This document shows, one piece after another, positions 27,798 to 37,453 of a stretch of 64,000 nt of DNA. Source of the stretch: Gammaproteobacteria bacterium. GTDB lineage: Bacteria; Pseudomonadota; Gammaproteobacteria; Pseudomonadales; Azotimanducaceae_A. The notes under the pieces are model-generated. The model was given only the letters and a program-made list of their open reading frames with translations. It was not told the DNA's origin and ran no database searches. The stretch covers positions 43,103 through 107,102 of the forward strand of contig DUAT01000041.1 in assembly GCA_012960755.1 (NCBI GenBank). The letters run 5' to 3'. Both the position numbers and the translations under genes were made by a program. Position 1 is the stretch's first letter. Each line of letters starts with the position of its first letter.

Positions 27798-28589
27798 TTA
27801 AAGGTGTCGAATAAAGCTCTGTGGGTCATTTAGAAATGAACGCGTGATTTCGACATGCTCCACATCGTTCCACTCGACGGGTTGGATTGTCTGGTCAAAT
27901 TGCAGAATCAGGGCTTCAGGCAGCGCCATCAGAATAGGGGAATGGGTAGCGATGATAAATTGGCAGTTGGATCGCAGCATTTCCATGATTAGCGAGAGTA
28001 ATGAGAGCTGGTGGATTGGAGACAATGGGGTCTCGGGTTCATCGAGCAGGTACAGACCACCCGGTTGGAGTCGACCCTTAAGGATTTCCAGGAACCATTC
28101 TCCATGGGACCTGGCGTCCGGGTTTTCTCCATAGCGATCAACGTATGCTTCTTTTTGACCATTTGACACACCCTGTGCCAATTGCCTGGCGTAACCCTTG
28201 AGTGATTTTTCATAACCCGCTGTCATTTCAGCCAGATCCTTCATATCCGCCTGCACCCGGCGGGTGAATCCGATGGCATCCTCAGCCCGAAAGAACATTT
28301 TTCGTTTTGCATTAATCGAACGTCCGAAGGTCATGCATTTAGCCAGTAATCCGGCCTCAGAGAGCATGGGGTCAGACCGGGCGTCGGTTGCGCCCACGGT
28401 GGGACACTTCATGCCCACGGCGATGGCCTCAAGCAGACTGGATTTACCGCTGCCGTTTTCACCCACGAAAAAGGTCACCCCTGGGTCGAGGCGTATGCTG
28501 TCAAAGGATTCAATGACCGGTAACTCGAATGGATAACCACCCGGCAACGTTTGATTAGCGGCAATACTTACTTCGTCCAGATACGCCAT
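27798..28589 (-). CDS. AAA family (ABC-like) ATPase
   Basis: The protein has 263 residues and is soluble. Walker A is GENGSGKSS at about residues 43-51. The signature region is modest, Walker B is LYLLDEPETPLS, and the H-loop is IIATHSPIL. This layout is that of the predicted-ATPase group with a single-domain, Rad50/SMC-like or OLD-like nucleotide fold (COG3910 type). No nuclease or membrane partner is adjacent; the neighbours are gltB and, divergent, mdh. The biological role is unknown. Confidence 0.8.
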   Translation of the reverse strand: MAYLDEVSIAANQTLPGGYPFELPVIESFDSIRLDPGVTFFVGENGSGKSSLLEAIAVGMKCPTVGATDARSDPMLSEAGLLAKCMTFGRSINAKRKMFFRAEDAIGFTRRVQADMKDLAEMTAGYEKSLKGYARQLAQGVSNGQKEAYVDRYGENPDARSHGEWFLEILKGRLQPGGLYLLDEPETPLSPIHQLSLLSLIMEMLRSNCQFIIATHSPILMALPEALILQFDQTIQPVEWNDVEHVEITRSFLNDPQSFIRHL

Positions 28590-28665
28590 ATTGATCCCAG
28601 ATTTTTCAACCGGTTTTCCCAGTGTTGGTTGAAGGTTGCTTAATGCTCTTTGATGAGGGGATTGT

Positions 28666-28671
28666 TATACT
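28666..28671 (+). promoter_or_regulatory. Candidate -10 box for mdh
   Basis: TATACT stands 49 bases before the mdh start in the 130-base gap between two divergent genes. A convincing -35 box is not seen at the usual distance. The mdh message has a strong GGAAGGA ribosome site just before its ATG. Confidence 0.4.
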
Positions 28672-28719
28672 CACGCCCTTTTTTGAACCATAACAAAATA
28701 AACCTCGGAAGGACTAACA

Positions 28720-29700
28720 ATGAAACAACCCGTACGAGTCGCAATCACTGGTGCCGCCGGTCAAATTAGTTATTCTCTACTGTTCAGGGTTGCTGCAGGT
28801 CAGATGCTGGGCCAGGACCAGCCAGTCATCCTGCAATTGCTGGAGATTCCACCCGCCATGGAAGCATTGAGTGGTGTGGTTATGGAAATAGATGACTGTG
28901 CGTTTCCACTGGTACAGCAGATAATCGCTAGTGATATTCCTGATGTCGCCTTCAAGGACGTTGATTATGCTCTTTTGGTGGGTTCAAGGCCCAGAGGTCC
29001 GGGTATGGAACGGAAAGATCTGCTTGAAGCCAATGCGGCAATTTTTTCCGTTCAGGGTAAATCGTTGAATGATCATGCCTCGAAGCAGGTGAAGGTGCTT
29101 GTGGTGGGTAATCCAGCGAATACGAACTCGCTGATTGCGCAGCGAAATGCACCGGATCTGGAGCCCCGTCAGTTTACCGCGATGACCCGGCTTGATCACA
29201 ACCGCGCAGTGAGCCAGCTGGCCCAGAAAACCGGCAAGCATGTAACGCAGGTTAAAGGATTGGCAATCTGGGGAAACCACTCCGCGACCCAATACCCGGA
29301 TATTACCCAGGCGACCGTAGATGGTCAGACAGCGATGGATCTTGTAGACCAGGACTGGATCGAAAACGATTTCATCCCAAGTGTTCAGCAAAGAGGCGCG
29401 ACCATTATCAAGGCCCGGGGTTTGAGTAGCGCGGCATCTGCCGCAAATGCCGCCATCGAGCATATGCATGACTGGGCGCTGGGTTCGAATGGAGAGATTG
29501 TGAGCATGGGCGTCTATTCAGACGGGAGCTACGGCATTAATGAAGGTTTGATCTACTCATTTCCCTGTCGGTGTGCTGACGGCGACTGGTCGATAGTTCA
29601 GGGGCAAACTGTTTCTGAATTCAGCCAGCAGAAGATGTCTGAAACAGAAACCGAGTTGCAGGAAGAGCGTGATGCTGTGAGTGACTTGTTGCCTTCCTGA
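28720..29700 (+). CDS. mdh: Malate dehydrogenase (NAD)
   Basis: MDH interconverts malate and oxaloacetate in the TCA cycle. The protein has 326 residues and belongs to the cytosolic/Thermus-like group, not the E. coli group. The NAD-binding loop is [19 protein letters not shown] (about residues 10-28). Substrate-binding arginines lie in [15 protein letters not shown]. The catalytic pair is Asp in TRLDHNRA and His in [11 protein letters not shown]. The C-terminus is slightly extended with acidic residues. A GGAAGGA ribosome site precedes the ATG. Confidence 0.95.
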   Translation: MKQPVRVAITGAAGQISYSLLFRVAAGQMLGQDQPVILQLLEIPPAMEALSGVVMEIDDCAFPLVQQIIASDIPDVAFKDVDYALLVGSRPRGPGMERKDLLEANAAIFSVQGKSLNDHASKQVKVLVVGNPANTNSLIAQRNAPDLEPRQFTAMTRLDHNRAVSQLAQKTGKHVTQVKGLAIWGNHSATQYPDITQATVDGQTAMDLVDQDWIENDFIPSVQQRGATIIKARGLSSAASAANAAIEHMHDWALGSNGEIVSMGVYSDGSYGINEGLIYSFPCRCADGDWSIVQGQTVSEFSQQKMSETETELQEERDAVSDLLPS

Positions 29701-29764
29701 GGACAGTTGCAACCTTCGTCAAGTTGTTTTGTGTCATCCAGACGTACCAGCACGGGAAGTGGAA

Positions 29765-31054
29765 ATGAAACTACGGCAAAAGCTACGTATTAAAATCGGC
29801 AACCTTGTGTTTACGTCAGTTTCAACTTTCGAGCGGTTGGTCCATGGCGTCAGCCTGAATATGTTCGACCCGACATTCGCCCGCAATCCATACCCGCATT
29901 TCAATGCACTGCGTGAAAAACAACCTATTTACTACTCACGCGCTTTCAGGGGCTGGTGGGTGACCAGTTTCGATCTCGTTCAGGAGGTACTAAGAGACAA
30001 TCGTTTTGGCGCGGATATTCGACAGTATGAAGAGCGAATGAAAAAGATTCTGCCGAACCTTGATGAAGAGCAACTGGAACAGTTTAATAATCCAAGCATG
30101 CTAAGCCTTGACCCTCCGGATCATACCCGGCTGAGAAAGCTTGTCTCCCGGGGATTCCTATTTAAATTTATTCAATCACTAGAACCACGGATTCAGACCA
30201 TCGTCGATGATTGTCTTGACAAAGTAGACAATGAAAACCGTTTTGATGTGGTTGATTGTCTGGCTAAGCCGCTGCCCGCTGTTGTTATTGCAGAAATGAT
30301 GGGCTTGCCCGAAAGCGACCATCAGCAATTCCAGGATTGGTCCGAAGACTTGATCGACGGCACCGGAACCAGTGATCCGGATGTGGCTGAGCGAGGGCAG
30401 ACAGCGAGCAACGAATTGATAAAATATTTCAAACGGATCATTGAAACCAAAAGGAGTGATTTCGGCGATGACCTGATCGGCCAGCTGATCGCGGCGGAAG
30501 AAGCAGGTGACAGGTTGAGTCCTCAGGAACTGTATAACACCTGTTTACTGTTGCTGGTTGCTGGTCACGAGACAACGACCCGGTTGATCGGAAACGGGCT
30601 TTATCTATTGTTGCAACAACCGAAACTGTTTCAAGCGTTGAAAAGTGATCCGGATTTGATCCCGAATGCCATAGATGAAATGTTGCGTTTTGAGCCTCCC
30701 GTGCAGGCCACACAGCGGTTTGCGAAACAGGATATGGAATTTCACGGTCAGCAGCTGAAACGAGGTGATATCGTATTTGTAGGCATTGCCGCAGCCAATC
30801 GTGATCCTGCTGCTAACCCCGAGGCTGAAACATTTGATCCATTCCGAGAAAAGGTCAATCAAGTGTCATTTGGCTATGGTATTCATCTGTGTATCGGAGC
30901 AACACTCGCAAGACTGGAAGCAAAATTGGCATTTGAGACGCTGCTGAGTCGTTTTCCTGATATGTCACTCAGCGATGAGCAGGCAGCCTGGGGAACCAAC
31001 CCTTTCTTCCGGGGTTTGCATAATCTGAATATAGAACCGAGAGGCAGCAACTAG
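29765..31054 (+). CDS. Cytochrome P450
   Basis: This is a soluble bacterial P450 of 429 residues from the ATG at 29765; an earlier GTG overlapping the mdh end would add 28 residues unlike the family. The I-helix oxygen-activation motif is AGHETTTR. The K-helix ExxR is in AIDEMLRFEPPVQ. The heme-ligand loop is FGYGIHLCIG with the cysteine thiolate. The N-terminal pattern NPYPHFNALREKQPIYYS and the MLSLDPPDHTRLRKLVSRGF segment are those of class I P450s using ferredoxin. No ferredoxin or reductase gene is adjacent. The substrate is unknown; the CoA-transferases downstream make a lipid, steroid or terpenoid acid plausible. Confidence 0.93.
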   Translation: MKLRQKLRIKIGNLVFTSVSTFERLVHGVSLNMFDPTFARNPYPHFNALREKQPIYYSRAFRGWWVTSFDLVQEVLRDNRFGADIRQYEERMKKILPNLDEEQLEQFNNPSMLSLDPPDHTRLRKLVSRGFLFKFIQSLEPRIQTIVDDCLDKVDNENRFDVVDCLAKPLPAVVIAEMMGLPESDHQQFQDWSEDLIDGTGTSDPDVAERGQTASNELIKYFKRIIETKRSDFGDDLIGQLIAAEEAGDRLSPQELYNTCLLLLVAGHETTTRLIGNGLYLLLQQPKLFQALKSDPDLIPNAIDEMLRFEPPVQATQRFAKQDMEFHGQQLKRGDIVFVGIAAANRDPAANPEAETFDPFREKVNQVSFGYGIHLCIGATLARLEAKLAFETLLSRFPDMSLSDEQAAWGTNPFFRGLHNLNIEPRGSN

Positions 31055-31114
31055 ATAAGTGAGCCAAAACAGCGGGTATGAACCCATGACAAGCGCCTTA
31101 GATTGGTCGTTATT

Positions 31115-32398
31115 ATGAAAACACCAGGCAATCCGTTAGACGGTCTACGGGTCATTGATCTGACCGATGACTCGGGCCGATTTGCCACCAAACTGCTCAC
31201 CGAGATGGGTGCTTATGTGGTACGAATTACATCAAAGGGTGCTGCCGGACATACCATGACGGATGATCAGGCGGCGGAAAGGGGCGGCGTGCTCGACTGG
31301 TGGTATGACGGTGGGAAACGGCGTCATCTGCTCGATCTGGACACTGAAGCAGGGCGTGACGGTTATCGACGCCTGGTGGAAAAGGCAGACCTTGTGGTCG
31401 AGACCGAAACTCCCGATCGTCTCGATTCACTCGGTATCGACCATGTACAGATGCTGTCTATCAATCCATCGTTGGCACAGGTCTCGATTACTCCATTTGG
31501 CAGAACCGGACCTCGCAGACATTGGGTTACGTCAGACCTTGTCTCAGCCGCAATGGGCGGCAGCCTGTCGGTAACGGGATTGCCTGATCGACCACTCAAT
31601 ATCTGGGGTCGTCAGGTCTACAACTTCGTTGGCTTTTTGGCTGCGGTTTGCGGACTTTCTGCGGTGCTGGCGGCGCGTCAGGATGGAAAAGGCAGGCACG
31701 CCGATGTTTCCATTCACGAGACACTGTCTGGATCCATTGAACATATTCTGATGCAGTTTAATTTCGATGATGTGCTGCCCCTCAACAAGGTTGCGGAGCG
31801 CCAGGGGGCACTTCACTGGCTCAGGGCTTATGATCTCGCTGCCTGCCGAACGGGTTATACAATGATCACACCGACCCCTGACTCCAGTTTGCTGATCAAA
31901 TGGATGGTCGAAACAGGCGTTCAAGATGCGGAACAGTGGCTGAATATCGAAACGGCCGACGCCGTGTCAAGAATTGATGAAATCATGGATGCGGTCAGGA
32001 GCTGGGTTAAACAGTACGATGCGAAGGATCTCTGGTGGGAGGCCCAACAACGTCATGTGGCCTTTGGCGGTGTGATGGACATACCTGCTGTGGCCCGAAT
32101 ACCACAGCTTGAACATCGGCAGTTTTTTGTTGAGACCGACTGGCTGGGCACGTCTGTGCGACAACCTTCGAAAATGGTCCGCTTCAGCAACGCGCCTGAC
32201 GATGCTCCACGACCACCTGCCATTGATGAAAGCGCACTCGATGAAATACTCTCAGACTGGCAGGCAAAAAAGCCCGGCAACGCGGAAACATCATCAGCAC
32301 AAAAAAAAACGCCCACTGGAAGGCGTTCGCGTTGTCGATTTTACCTGGGTGCTGGCTGGCCCTTTTTGTACCAGAATGCTCGGCGACTTGGGCGCTGA
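31115..32398 (+). CDS. CaiB/BaiF (family III) CoA-transferase, N-terminal module
   Basis: The first roughly 395 residues match the family III CoA-transferase fold: PLDGLRVIDLTDDSGRFATK at the start, then DLDTEAGRDGYRRLVEKADLVVET, VSITPFGRTGP and GKGRHADVSIHETLSG. The catalytic Asp position of formyl-CoA transferase reads Glu (HE) here. The last 32 residues, after a run of A at 32301-32309, do not belong to the family: they are the shifted reading of the next module. The ATG at 31115 is used. It may originally have been one gene with the following module, or a two-subunit enzyme such as BbsEF. The substrate is unknown. Confidence 0.85.
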   Translation: MKTPGNPLDGLRVIDLTDDSGRFATKLLTEMGAYVVRITSKGAAGHTMTDDQAAERGGVLDWWYDGGKRRHLLDLDTEAGRDGYRRLVEKADLVVETETPDRLDSLGIDHVQMLSINPSLAQVSITPFGRTGPRRHWVTSDLVSAAMGGSLSVTGLPDRPLNIWGRQVYNFVGFLAAVCGLSAVLAARQDGKGRHADVSIHETLSGSIEHILMQFNFDDVLPLNKVAERQGALHWLRAYDLAACRTGYTMITPTPDSSLLIKWMVETGVQDAEQWLNIETADAVSRIDEIMDAVRSWVKQYDAKDLWWEAQQRHVAFGGVMDIPAVARIPQLEHRQFFVETDWLGTSVRQPSKMVRFSNAPDDAPRPPAIDESALDEILSDWQAKKPGNAETSSAQKKTPTGRRSRCRFYLGAGWPFLYQNARRLGR

Positions 32399-33485
32399 TA
32401 TCATCAGGATTCAGAACGAGGAGAGATCGACCCTGGTAAATCTGCCAGACTTCCCCTACTACTTTGTCTGGAATCGAGAAAAACGCAGTGCCACACTTAA
32501 CATGAAACATCCGCAGGCGCTGGCGACAGTGCGCCGCCTGATTGAAAATTGTGATGTGCTGATCGAAAATTACAGTGCAGGTGTGCTGGATTCATGGGGA
32601 CTGGATTGGGAAACGGTTCATACTTGGAATCCACGTCTGGTATACGTAACCATGTCTGGCTGCGGCCACAGCGGACCCTGGAAGCATGTCATATCCTACG
32701 CACCAACGATTCACGCGCTGAGCGGCGTTACTCACCTCACCAATTTCCCTGATCGGGGGGATGTGGGCCCCGGTTACTCACTCAATGACCATCTGGCCGG
32801 ATACAGTGCGGCAACCTCGACGGTTGCAGCGCTGTATTCGCGCGAACAAACAGGTCAAGGCCAGAAAATTGACATGGCTCAGCTCGAGACCGGGACTTAT
32901 GTGATCGGCCCGGCGCTGATCGATTACTTCGCCAATCAACGTCAGACACAGCCCGCGGGAAACGCGGATGGTCTTCATGACCATGTACCCAACGAAGTCT
33001 ACAATTGCCTGGATGGTTACCTTGCGGTGAGTGTTACATCAACCCAACAATGGCGGGCACTCGTCGCGACAATTAACGATGAGGGTCTAACCGATATCGC
33101 CTGGGAAGATGAATTAGTCCGGGCCGATCATCGTCAGCAAATCGATACAATCATCGCTAGCTGGACTGCCGATCAACAGGTCGATGCAGCCATGGAAATG
33201 TTGCAACAAGCCGGTGTACCGGCAGGCAAAGTGCAGGATACCCATGACCTGGTTGAGAATGACATACAACACAGAGAGCGAAAATTCTGGCAGGCGGTGA
33301 CCCATGATATTTTCGGGGAACGTAGTACCGATACTTTCCCGGCATTCTGGGATGGCGAACGCCTTGCGGTTGAACGGTTATCGCCCGCTTATCTGGGTGA
33401 ACACAACTTTGAAGTGTGGACGGAACTGGCAGGGCTGGAGATGGAGGAAGTCGCTGCAGGGATGTCTGACGGGTTGTTCTCATAA
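32241..33485 (+). CDS. CaiB/BaiF (family III) CoA-transferase, C-terminal module
   Basis: From about position 32310 the frame encodes a complete family III domain: PLEGVRVVDFTWVLAGPFC, MLGDLGADIIRIQNE, the NREKRSATLNMKHPQAL segment, VYVTMSGCGHSGPW and GQGQKIDMAQLETG (again Glu at the catalytic acid position). The residues before this are the shifted reading of module 1, so the true start is unclear; ATG codons at 32202, 32226 and 32241 are in frame but none has a good ribosome site. This argues that the module is normally translated as the second half of a fusion. The stop TAA at 33483-33485 runs into the next gene. Confidence 0.85.
   Translation: MKYSQTGRQKSPATRKHHQHKKKRPLEGVRVVDFTWVLAGPFCTRMLGDLGADIIRIQNEERSTLVNLPDFPYYFVWNREKRSATLNMKHPQALATVRRLIENCDVLIENYSAGVLDSWGLDWETVHTWNPRLVYVTMSGCGHSGPWKHVISYAPTIHALSGVTHLTNFPDRGDVGPGYSLNDHLAGYSAATSTVAALYSREQTGQGQKIDMAQLETGTYVIGPALIDYFANQRQTQPAGNADGLHDHVPNEVYNCLDGYLAVSVTSTQQWRALVATINDEGLTDIAWEDELVRADHRQQIDTIIASWTADQQVDAAMEMLQQAGVPAGKVQDTHDLVENDIQHRERKFWQAVTHDIFGERSTDTFPAFWDGERLAVERLSPAYLGEHNFEVWTELAGLEMEEVAAGMSDGLFS
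32301..32309 (+). other. A9 run at the junction of the two CoA-transferase modules
   Basis: Nine consecutive A lie exactly where reading must skip one base for module 1 to pass into module 2 (HKKKRPLEGVRVVDFTW). Removing one A gives one continuous frame of about 790 codons. Runs of this length are known sites of polymerase slippage and of sequence error. Confidence 0.8.
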
Positions 33486-34677
33486 ACGACTACGTTCGCA
33501 GTTTCTTCGCGTGCTTCGTTTTGGTGCTGGCATCCGGCTGCGCCAACAGATCTTACCTATACGAATCGATGGCTAACGTTGATTTCCGTGGACGTGCACA
33601 GGTCCAGGGCAAGGCCGGTGTGAGGGTCGCTGCGGCTGTACCCAGTGCAGAAGAAACCAGGTTATATTCGGTCTGCCGCTGTATGACCAGGGTGTGCAAC
33701 CGGTGTGGCTGGAGATAGAGAATAACGGCCTGACCCGATTGAGGTATGCACCTACCGGAACGGACCGGGAGTATTTCTCTCCACTTGAGGTGTCCTACAA
33801 GCACCGTAAAGGGTTCTCAGCGACGGCTCGAAGGGAAATGGATGTACGATTTCATACGCTTGCATTAAAGCGTTACCTTGATCCCGGGGAGACCGTTTCC
33901 GGTTTCGTATTTACACATGTTGAACCGGGCACCAAGGGTTTTAATGTGGATCTCTTTGGCTCCGGGGTCAGTTTCAGTTTCACATTCTTTATCCGGATAC
34001 CGGGCTTCCGCCCCGACCACGCTGAAGTTGATTTCGAGAGTCTCTACACGGCTGATGAGGTGCAGCACATCAGCGAGGTGGATTTTTACAGCACGCTATT
34101 GTCTTTCCCTTCTCATACGAGCGATAGCAGCGGTACTTCAACAGGCAGCCCTGCGAATGTTTTTTTTGTTGTTGATGGAAAGTCGTTACTTTACGCGCTG
34201 ATACGGGCCGGTTGGCAGGAAGGAGTGGTGGATAATGCAACTGGCCAGTTCGAGGATGACTATTTCTATTTTAACCGCAGACAGGACACAGTTTTTCGAT
34301 ACGCTGGAAGGAACAAATCTGACGGATTTTATGAGTTGCGTCTGTGGTTGTCACCACTACTGGTCGATGGGACAACGGTTTGGTTCGGCCAGCTAAGGCA
34401 GTTTATCAGCCATCCATGGGTTGGTCCGCGACCTGATCCCGATGTCGGTGATGCCCAGAGTTTTCTTGTTCAAAATCTATGGTACTCGGAAGCGCTGCTG
34501 CAGTATGGAACAGTTACGGAAAACGACGTGGTGGTAAAAGGAGAGACGCAGAAAGATTTTCTTGGTGCGGAATACTTCACCAACGGGCAGAGGTTGGTGC
34601 TATGGGTGACCGACGACCCTGTGTCGATGCGGGACATGGTATTCTGGAACGGAGAACCAACAAATGGTAGTCGCTAG
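33482..34677 (+). pseudogene. LssY_C-like lipoprotein, frameshifted, start codon lost
   Basis: The gene is a tandem paralogue of the one that follows. The first part in frame reads NDYVRSFFACFVLVLASGC, a lipoprotein signal peptide, then VRVAAAVPSAEET. At about 33660 the frame must shift back one base (one C missing from an expected CCC) to continue as QVIFGLPLYDQGVQPVWLEIEN to the end at 34677. The body after 33694 is intact (327 residues). No ATG exists ahead of the signal peptide: an ATA at 33482 stands where an ATGA overlap with the preceding stop would be expected. The C-terminal part shares the LssY_C pattern LRLWLSPLLVDGTTVWFGQ. Two independent lesions suggest real decay. Confidence 0.65.
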
Positions 34678-35932
34678 ACCAGATCATGGCACGTTTGCGA
34701 AGGTTGTTTCAAAGTTGCTGTCAGTTACTTTAGCACTGCTCGTGTGTGGCTGTACTTCTGGTTGGGCACCTTTGTCAATAGATGAAGTACCATTTCGAGA
34801 TCGCGCAGAAACTCAGGATATGGGAGGCGTTCGAGTCACGGCGTCCGTGCCCAGTGCCCGGGAGAGTCATGAAATATTTGCGGACGACCTGTACAAGCGA
34901 GGTGTTCAGCCGGTCTGGCTGGAGATTGAAAACCGACAAGATGAAGCCATTGTGTTTCTGTCTGTTGGTCTTGATGCTAACTATTTTACACCTCACGAAA
35001 CTGCTTCACTTTTTGAAAAAAAGAAATTCAGGCGCAAGAAAGAAGTTTATTTTTTTTCCAATGGCGTGGAGTCCACGATACAGCCAGGAGAAACGCGCAG
35101 TGGTTTTGTGTTTTCGCATCTGGATGAGGGGACCAAGGCATTCAACGTAGATATTGCGGGCGAATTCGAAAGCTGGCATCTGACTATTTTCATCCAGGTC
35201 CCGGGTCTGAAGGTCGATCATTATGACGTCGACTTTCGCAAACTCTATTCACTGGATCAGGTTGAGAGTGTGGACGAATCGTCACTGGTTACCGTGATCG
35301 AGGCACTGCCATGTTGTACGAGAGACAAGAAAGGCGAATCTGAAGGGGACCCACTCAATCTGGTTGTGGTCGGAGCTCCAATGGATGTTTACTATGCGTT
35401 TATACGCGCCGGGTGGGATGAAACGGAAGTGGTCGCTGCCTCGTCCGGCTTTAAGACCGCGATATCATTTATAACTGGAGGTGAATACCGGTATTCTCCA
35501 GTGAGCAGTCTTTATGTATTCATCCGCCCACAGGACGTTGCGTTTCAGCGAATCCGGACTCATATTCACGAAAGAAATCACCTGCGTTTGTGGATGTCTC
35601 GCTGGCTTTATGAAGGTAACCCGGTATGGATCGGACAGATTAGCCGAGACATCGGCGTCCGATTCACCACAAAAACAATAACCACGCATAAGATTGACCC
35701 GAATGTCGACGAGACCCGTGAATTTCTGGTCGAGAATCTCGCCTATAACCAGGTTCTTGCCAGACTAGGCTACGCAGACGGTGCCGTCGCTGCTTCCATC
35801 CAGGCGCCACGCAGAAACCTCACGGGCGATCGGTATTTCACTGACGGGCGGCGCGTCGTTCTATGGGTCACGAAGGATCAGGTCGAACTGGACGATATTG
35901 AAATTGTTGAATGGAAAACTCCGTTAGACTGA
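34664..35932 (+). CDS. LssY_C-domain lipoprotein
   Basis: The protein has 422 residues. A signal peptide ends in a lipobox-like CGC after VTLALLV. An N-terminal domain is shared with the upstream paralogue (GVQPVWLEIEN, GETRSGFVFSHLDEGTKAFNVDI, FIQVPGLKVDHYDVDF). The C-terminal half matches the LssY C-terminal domain: FIRAGWDETEV, SPVSSLYVFIRPQDVAFQ, RNHLRLWMSRWLYEGNPVWIG, THKIDPNVDETREFLVENL. That domain is named from the Legionella lss secretion locus; its activity is not known. The ATG overlaps the end of the previous gene by 14 bases. With the P450 and CoA-transferases it forms a co-oriented cluster. Confidence 0.8.
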   Translation: MVVARPDHGTFAKVVSKLLSVTLALLVCGCTSGWAPLSIDEVPFRDRAETQDMGGVRVTASVPSARESHEIFADDLYKRGVQPVWLEIENRQDEAIVFLSVGLDANYFTPHETASLFEKKKFRRKKEVYFFSNGVESTIQPGETRSGFVFSHLDEGTKAFNVDIAGEFESWHLTIFIQVPGLKVDHYDVDFRKLYSLDQVESVDESSLVTVIEALPCCTRDKKGESEGDPLNLVVVGAPMDVYYAFIRAGWDETEVVAASSGFKTAISFITGGEYRYSPVSSLYVFIRPQDVAFQRIRTHIHERNHLRLWMSRWLYEGNPVWIGQISRDIGVRFTTKTITTHKIDPNVDETREFLVENLAYNQVLARLGYADGAVAASIQAPRRNLTGDRYFTDGRRVVLWVTKDQVELDDIEIVEWKTPLD

Positions 35933-35968
35933 CTTAAGGGCTGGCAGAGAAAGACTAAAGCCCGTGCT

Positions 35969-37399
35969 TTATTTAGCGACAGCCAAAAGCAAGACCGTTC
36001 CCTTCTGCTTTGTCGTGACAATAATTTCTGAAGCATAAGCCGGGAAAAAGTACCCTTCCTCGGCTGCGATGGTTTGGCCATTGGCGACGGCGAGTCCTGA
36101 AACGCCGATCAGAAGCGCGTAGGTGTCGAGCGGGTAGGTAAACCTCGCGTCTGGATCCAGTCTGATTCGCCAGCTGAAAAATTCGGGAAAATCTGCGACG
36201 GATTCAACCAGACAATCTTCTCGTTTTTGCAGGACTTTCAGAGTTTTGTCGAATTGTTGTTCAGCAGATAGCTCTACGATAGCTTTCGCTACGGCAGCTT
36301 CTGTGTCCCAGTGATTCTGGGTCATTACTTTTTGAGTAAATGAGAGAATATGCCGTTCGTAATGCGCGGTCTGAAATTCAATAACCCTGACACCGTGTTG
36401 GAGCGAATGAGGCAGATAAGGTTTGACGCGAATTACATCACCAATCTGCAACGGTTGTAACGCGGTGAATGAATACATATTCTGCATGAGCGCCGCTTCT
36501 TCCTGAACCAGGGGTTGCGGCAGGGTGGTCATCCACTGATGCTGCAATTCCGGTGCGACTGGCTCAGTTGAAGGTAGACCAGCCTGAGATTTCTTCGTCT
36601 CAAGTAACGAATCGATCTGGTTCCGAACCTTCTGGTATTGATCTACTGAATCCAGATAAGCGGCCTTAAACGTTTCTACGTTCGAATACTCCAAACGTTT
36701 GATTTGATTGAATCCATATCGAATGTAGCCGGTTCCGTCCGGCCAAGCATTTTCATCGATATGGGTAACAATATAGACCTCGATTTTTTGTTCATGAAGT
36801 TCAAAATACAGGTCGCCGAATCCAGCATCGGGCAGTGGGTCCAGAATTTTTAGCAAGAGAGGTTCCGGGCCGATGTGAGTGCCCATGATTCTTCCCGGAG
36901 CCAGTGCAATAAGCCAGGGCAGGGGTATGCCTTTGACGGTGCATACGCCGCGTTTCTCAATACCTGTGTACCAGATCTCTGCACCCCAGGGTTTAGGTAT
37001 CCTGCAGGTTTCCAGACGCCAGGGCATGGACAAGCTGACGCTCTTTAAGCCCCACCTGCGAATGGTTTCGTGGTACATGGTGGCTGGGTCGTCGCTCGAA
37101 TCGGAGACGTCTGTTGATGATAAATCAGCTCTCGGCAAAACCACAAACTCTTTGTCTGTATCTGTGACCAAACAGAGTGCGGTCAATAGAATGAGGGGTT
37201 GGCCATCGAGGTGGGATTGACGATGCTCGAAGTCGAAAGTGACACAGCAAGGCGTGCGCTTTGCCAGCTCTGAAAGAGATTCCTGAGGGTCCGGGACAAG
37301 TCCCAACGAGTAAATCATGGCCAGGATTATATCGTGATTCGATTGCCAAAGAGCAGGGTCCCGATAAAAAGACCAGGTCCGATTCTGGCTAGCCAACAC
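35969..37399 (-). CDS. Mannose-6-phosphate isomerase-like cupin protein (type I related)
   Basis: The protein has 476 residues. Landmarks are PKPWGAEIWYTGIEKRG (the KPWG segment of phosphomannose isomerases), GFGDLYFELHEQKIEVYIVTHID with possible metal ligands, and the cupin strand VKPYLPHSLQHGVRVIEFQTAHYERHILSF. The C-terminal cupin ends LPVTTKQKG-like. These resemble class I phosphomannose isomerases but the order of parts and the length of the N-terminal region are unusual, so activity on mannose-6-phosphate is only a guess. The start is GTG at 37397-37399; an ATG at residue 28 is the alternative. It is divergent from the Ada-AlkA gene across 54 bases. Confidence 0.7.
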   Translation of the reverse strand: MLASQNRTWSFYRDPALWQSNHDIILAMIYSLGLVPDPQESLSELAKRTPCCVTFDFEHRQSHLDGQPLILLTALCLVTDTDKEFVVLPRADLSSTDVSDSSDDPATMYHETIRRWGLKSVSLSMPWRLETCRIPKPWGAEIWYTGIEKRGVCTVKGIPLPWLIALAPGRIMGTHIGPEPLLLKILDPLPDAGFGDLYFELHEQKIEVYIVTHIDENAWPDGTGYIRYGFNQIKRLEYSNVETFKAAYLDSVDQYQKVRNQIDSLLETKKSQAGLPSTEPVAPELQHQWMTTLPQPLVQEEAALMQNMYSFTALQPLQIGDVIRVKPYLPHSLQHGVRVIEFQTAHYERHILSFTQKVMTQNHWDTEAAVAKAIVELSAEQQFDKTLKVLQKREDCLVESVADFPEFFSWRIRLDPDARFTYPLDTYALLIGVSGLAVANGQTIAAEEGYFFPAYASEIIVTTKQKGTVLLLAVAK

Positions 37400-37453
37400 C
37401 CTGTAGCTTGATTAAGCTTACATTTGTAAATCACGTTAGCGATTGGATAGACT

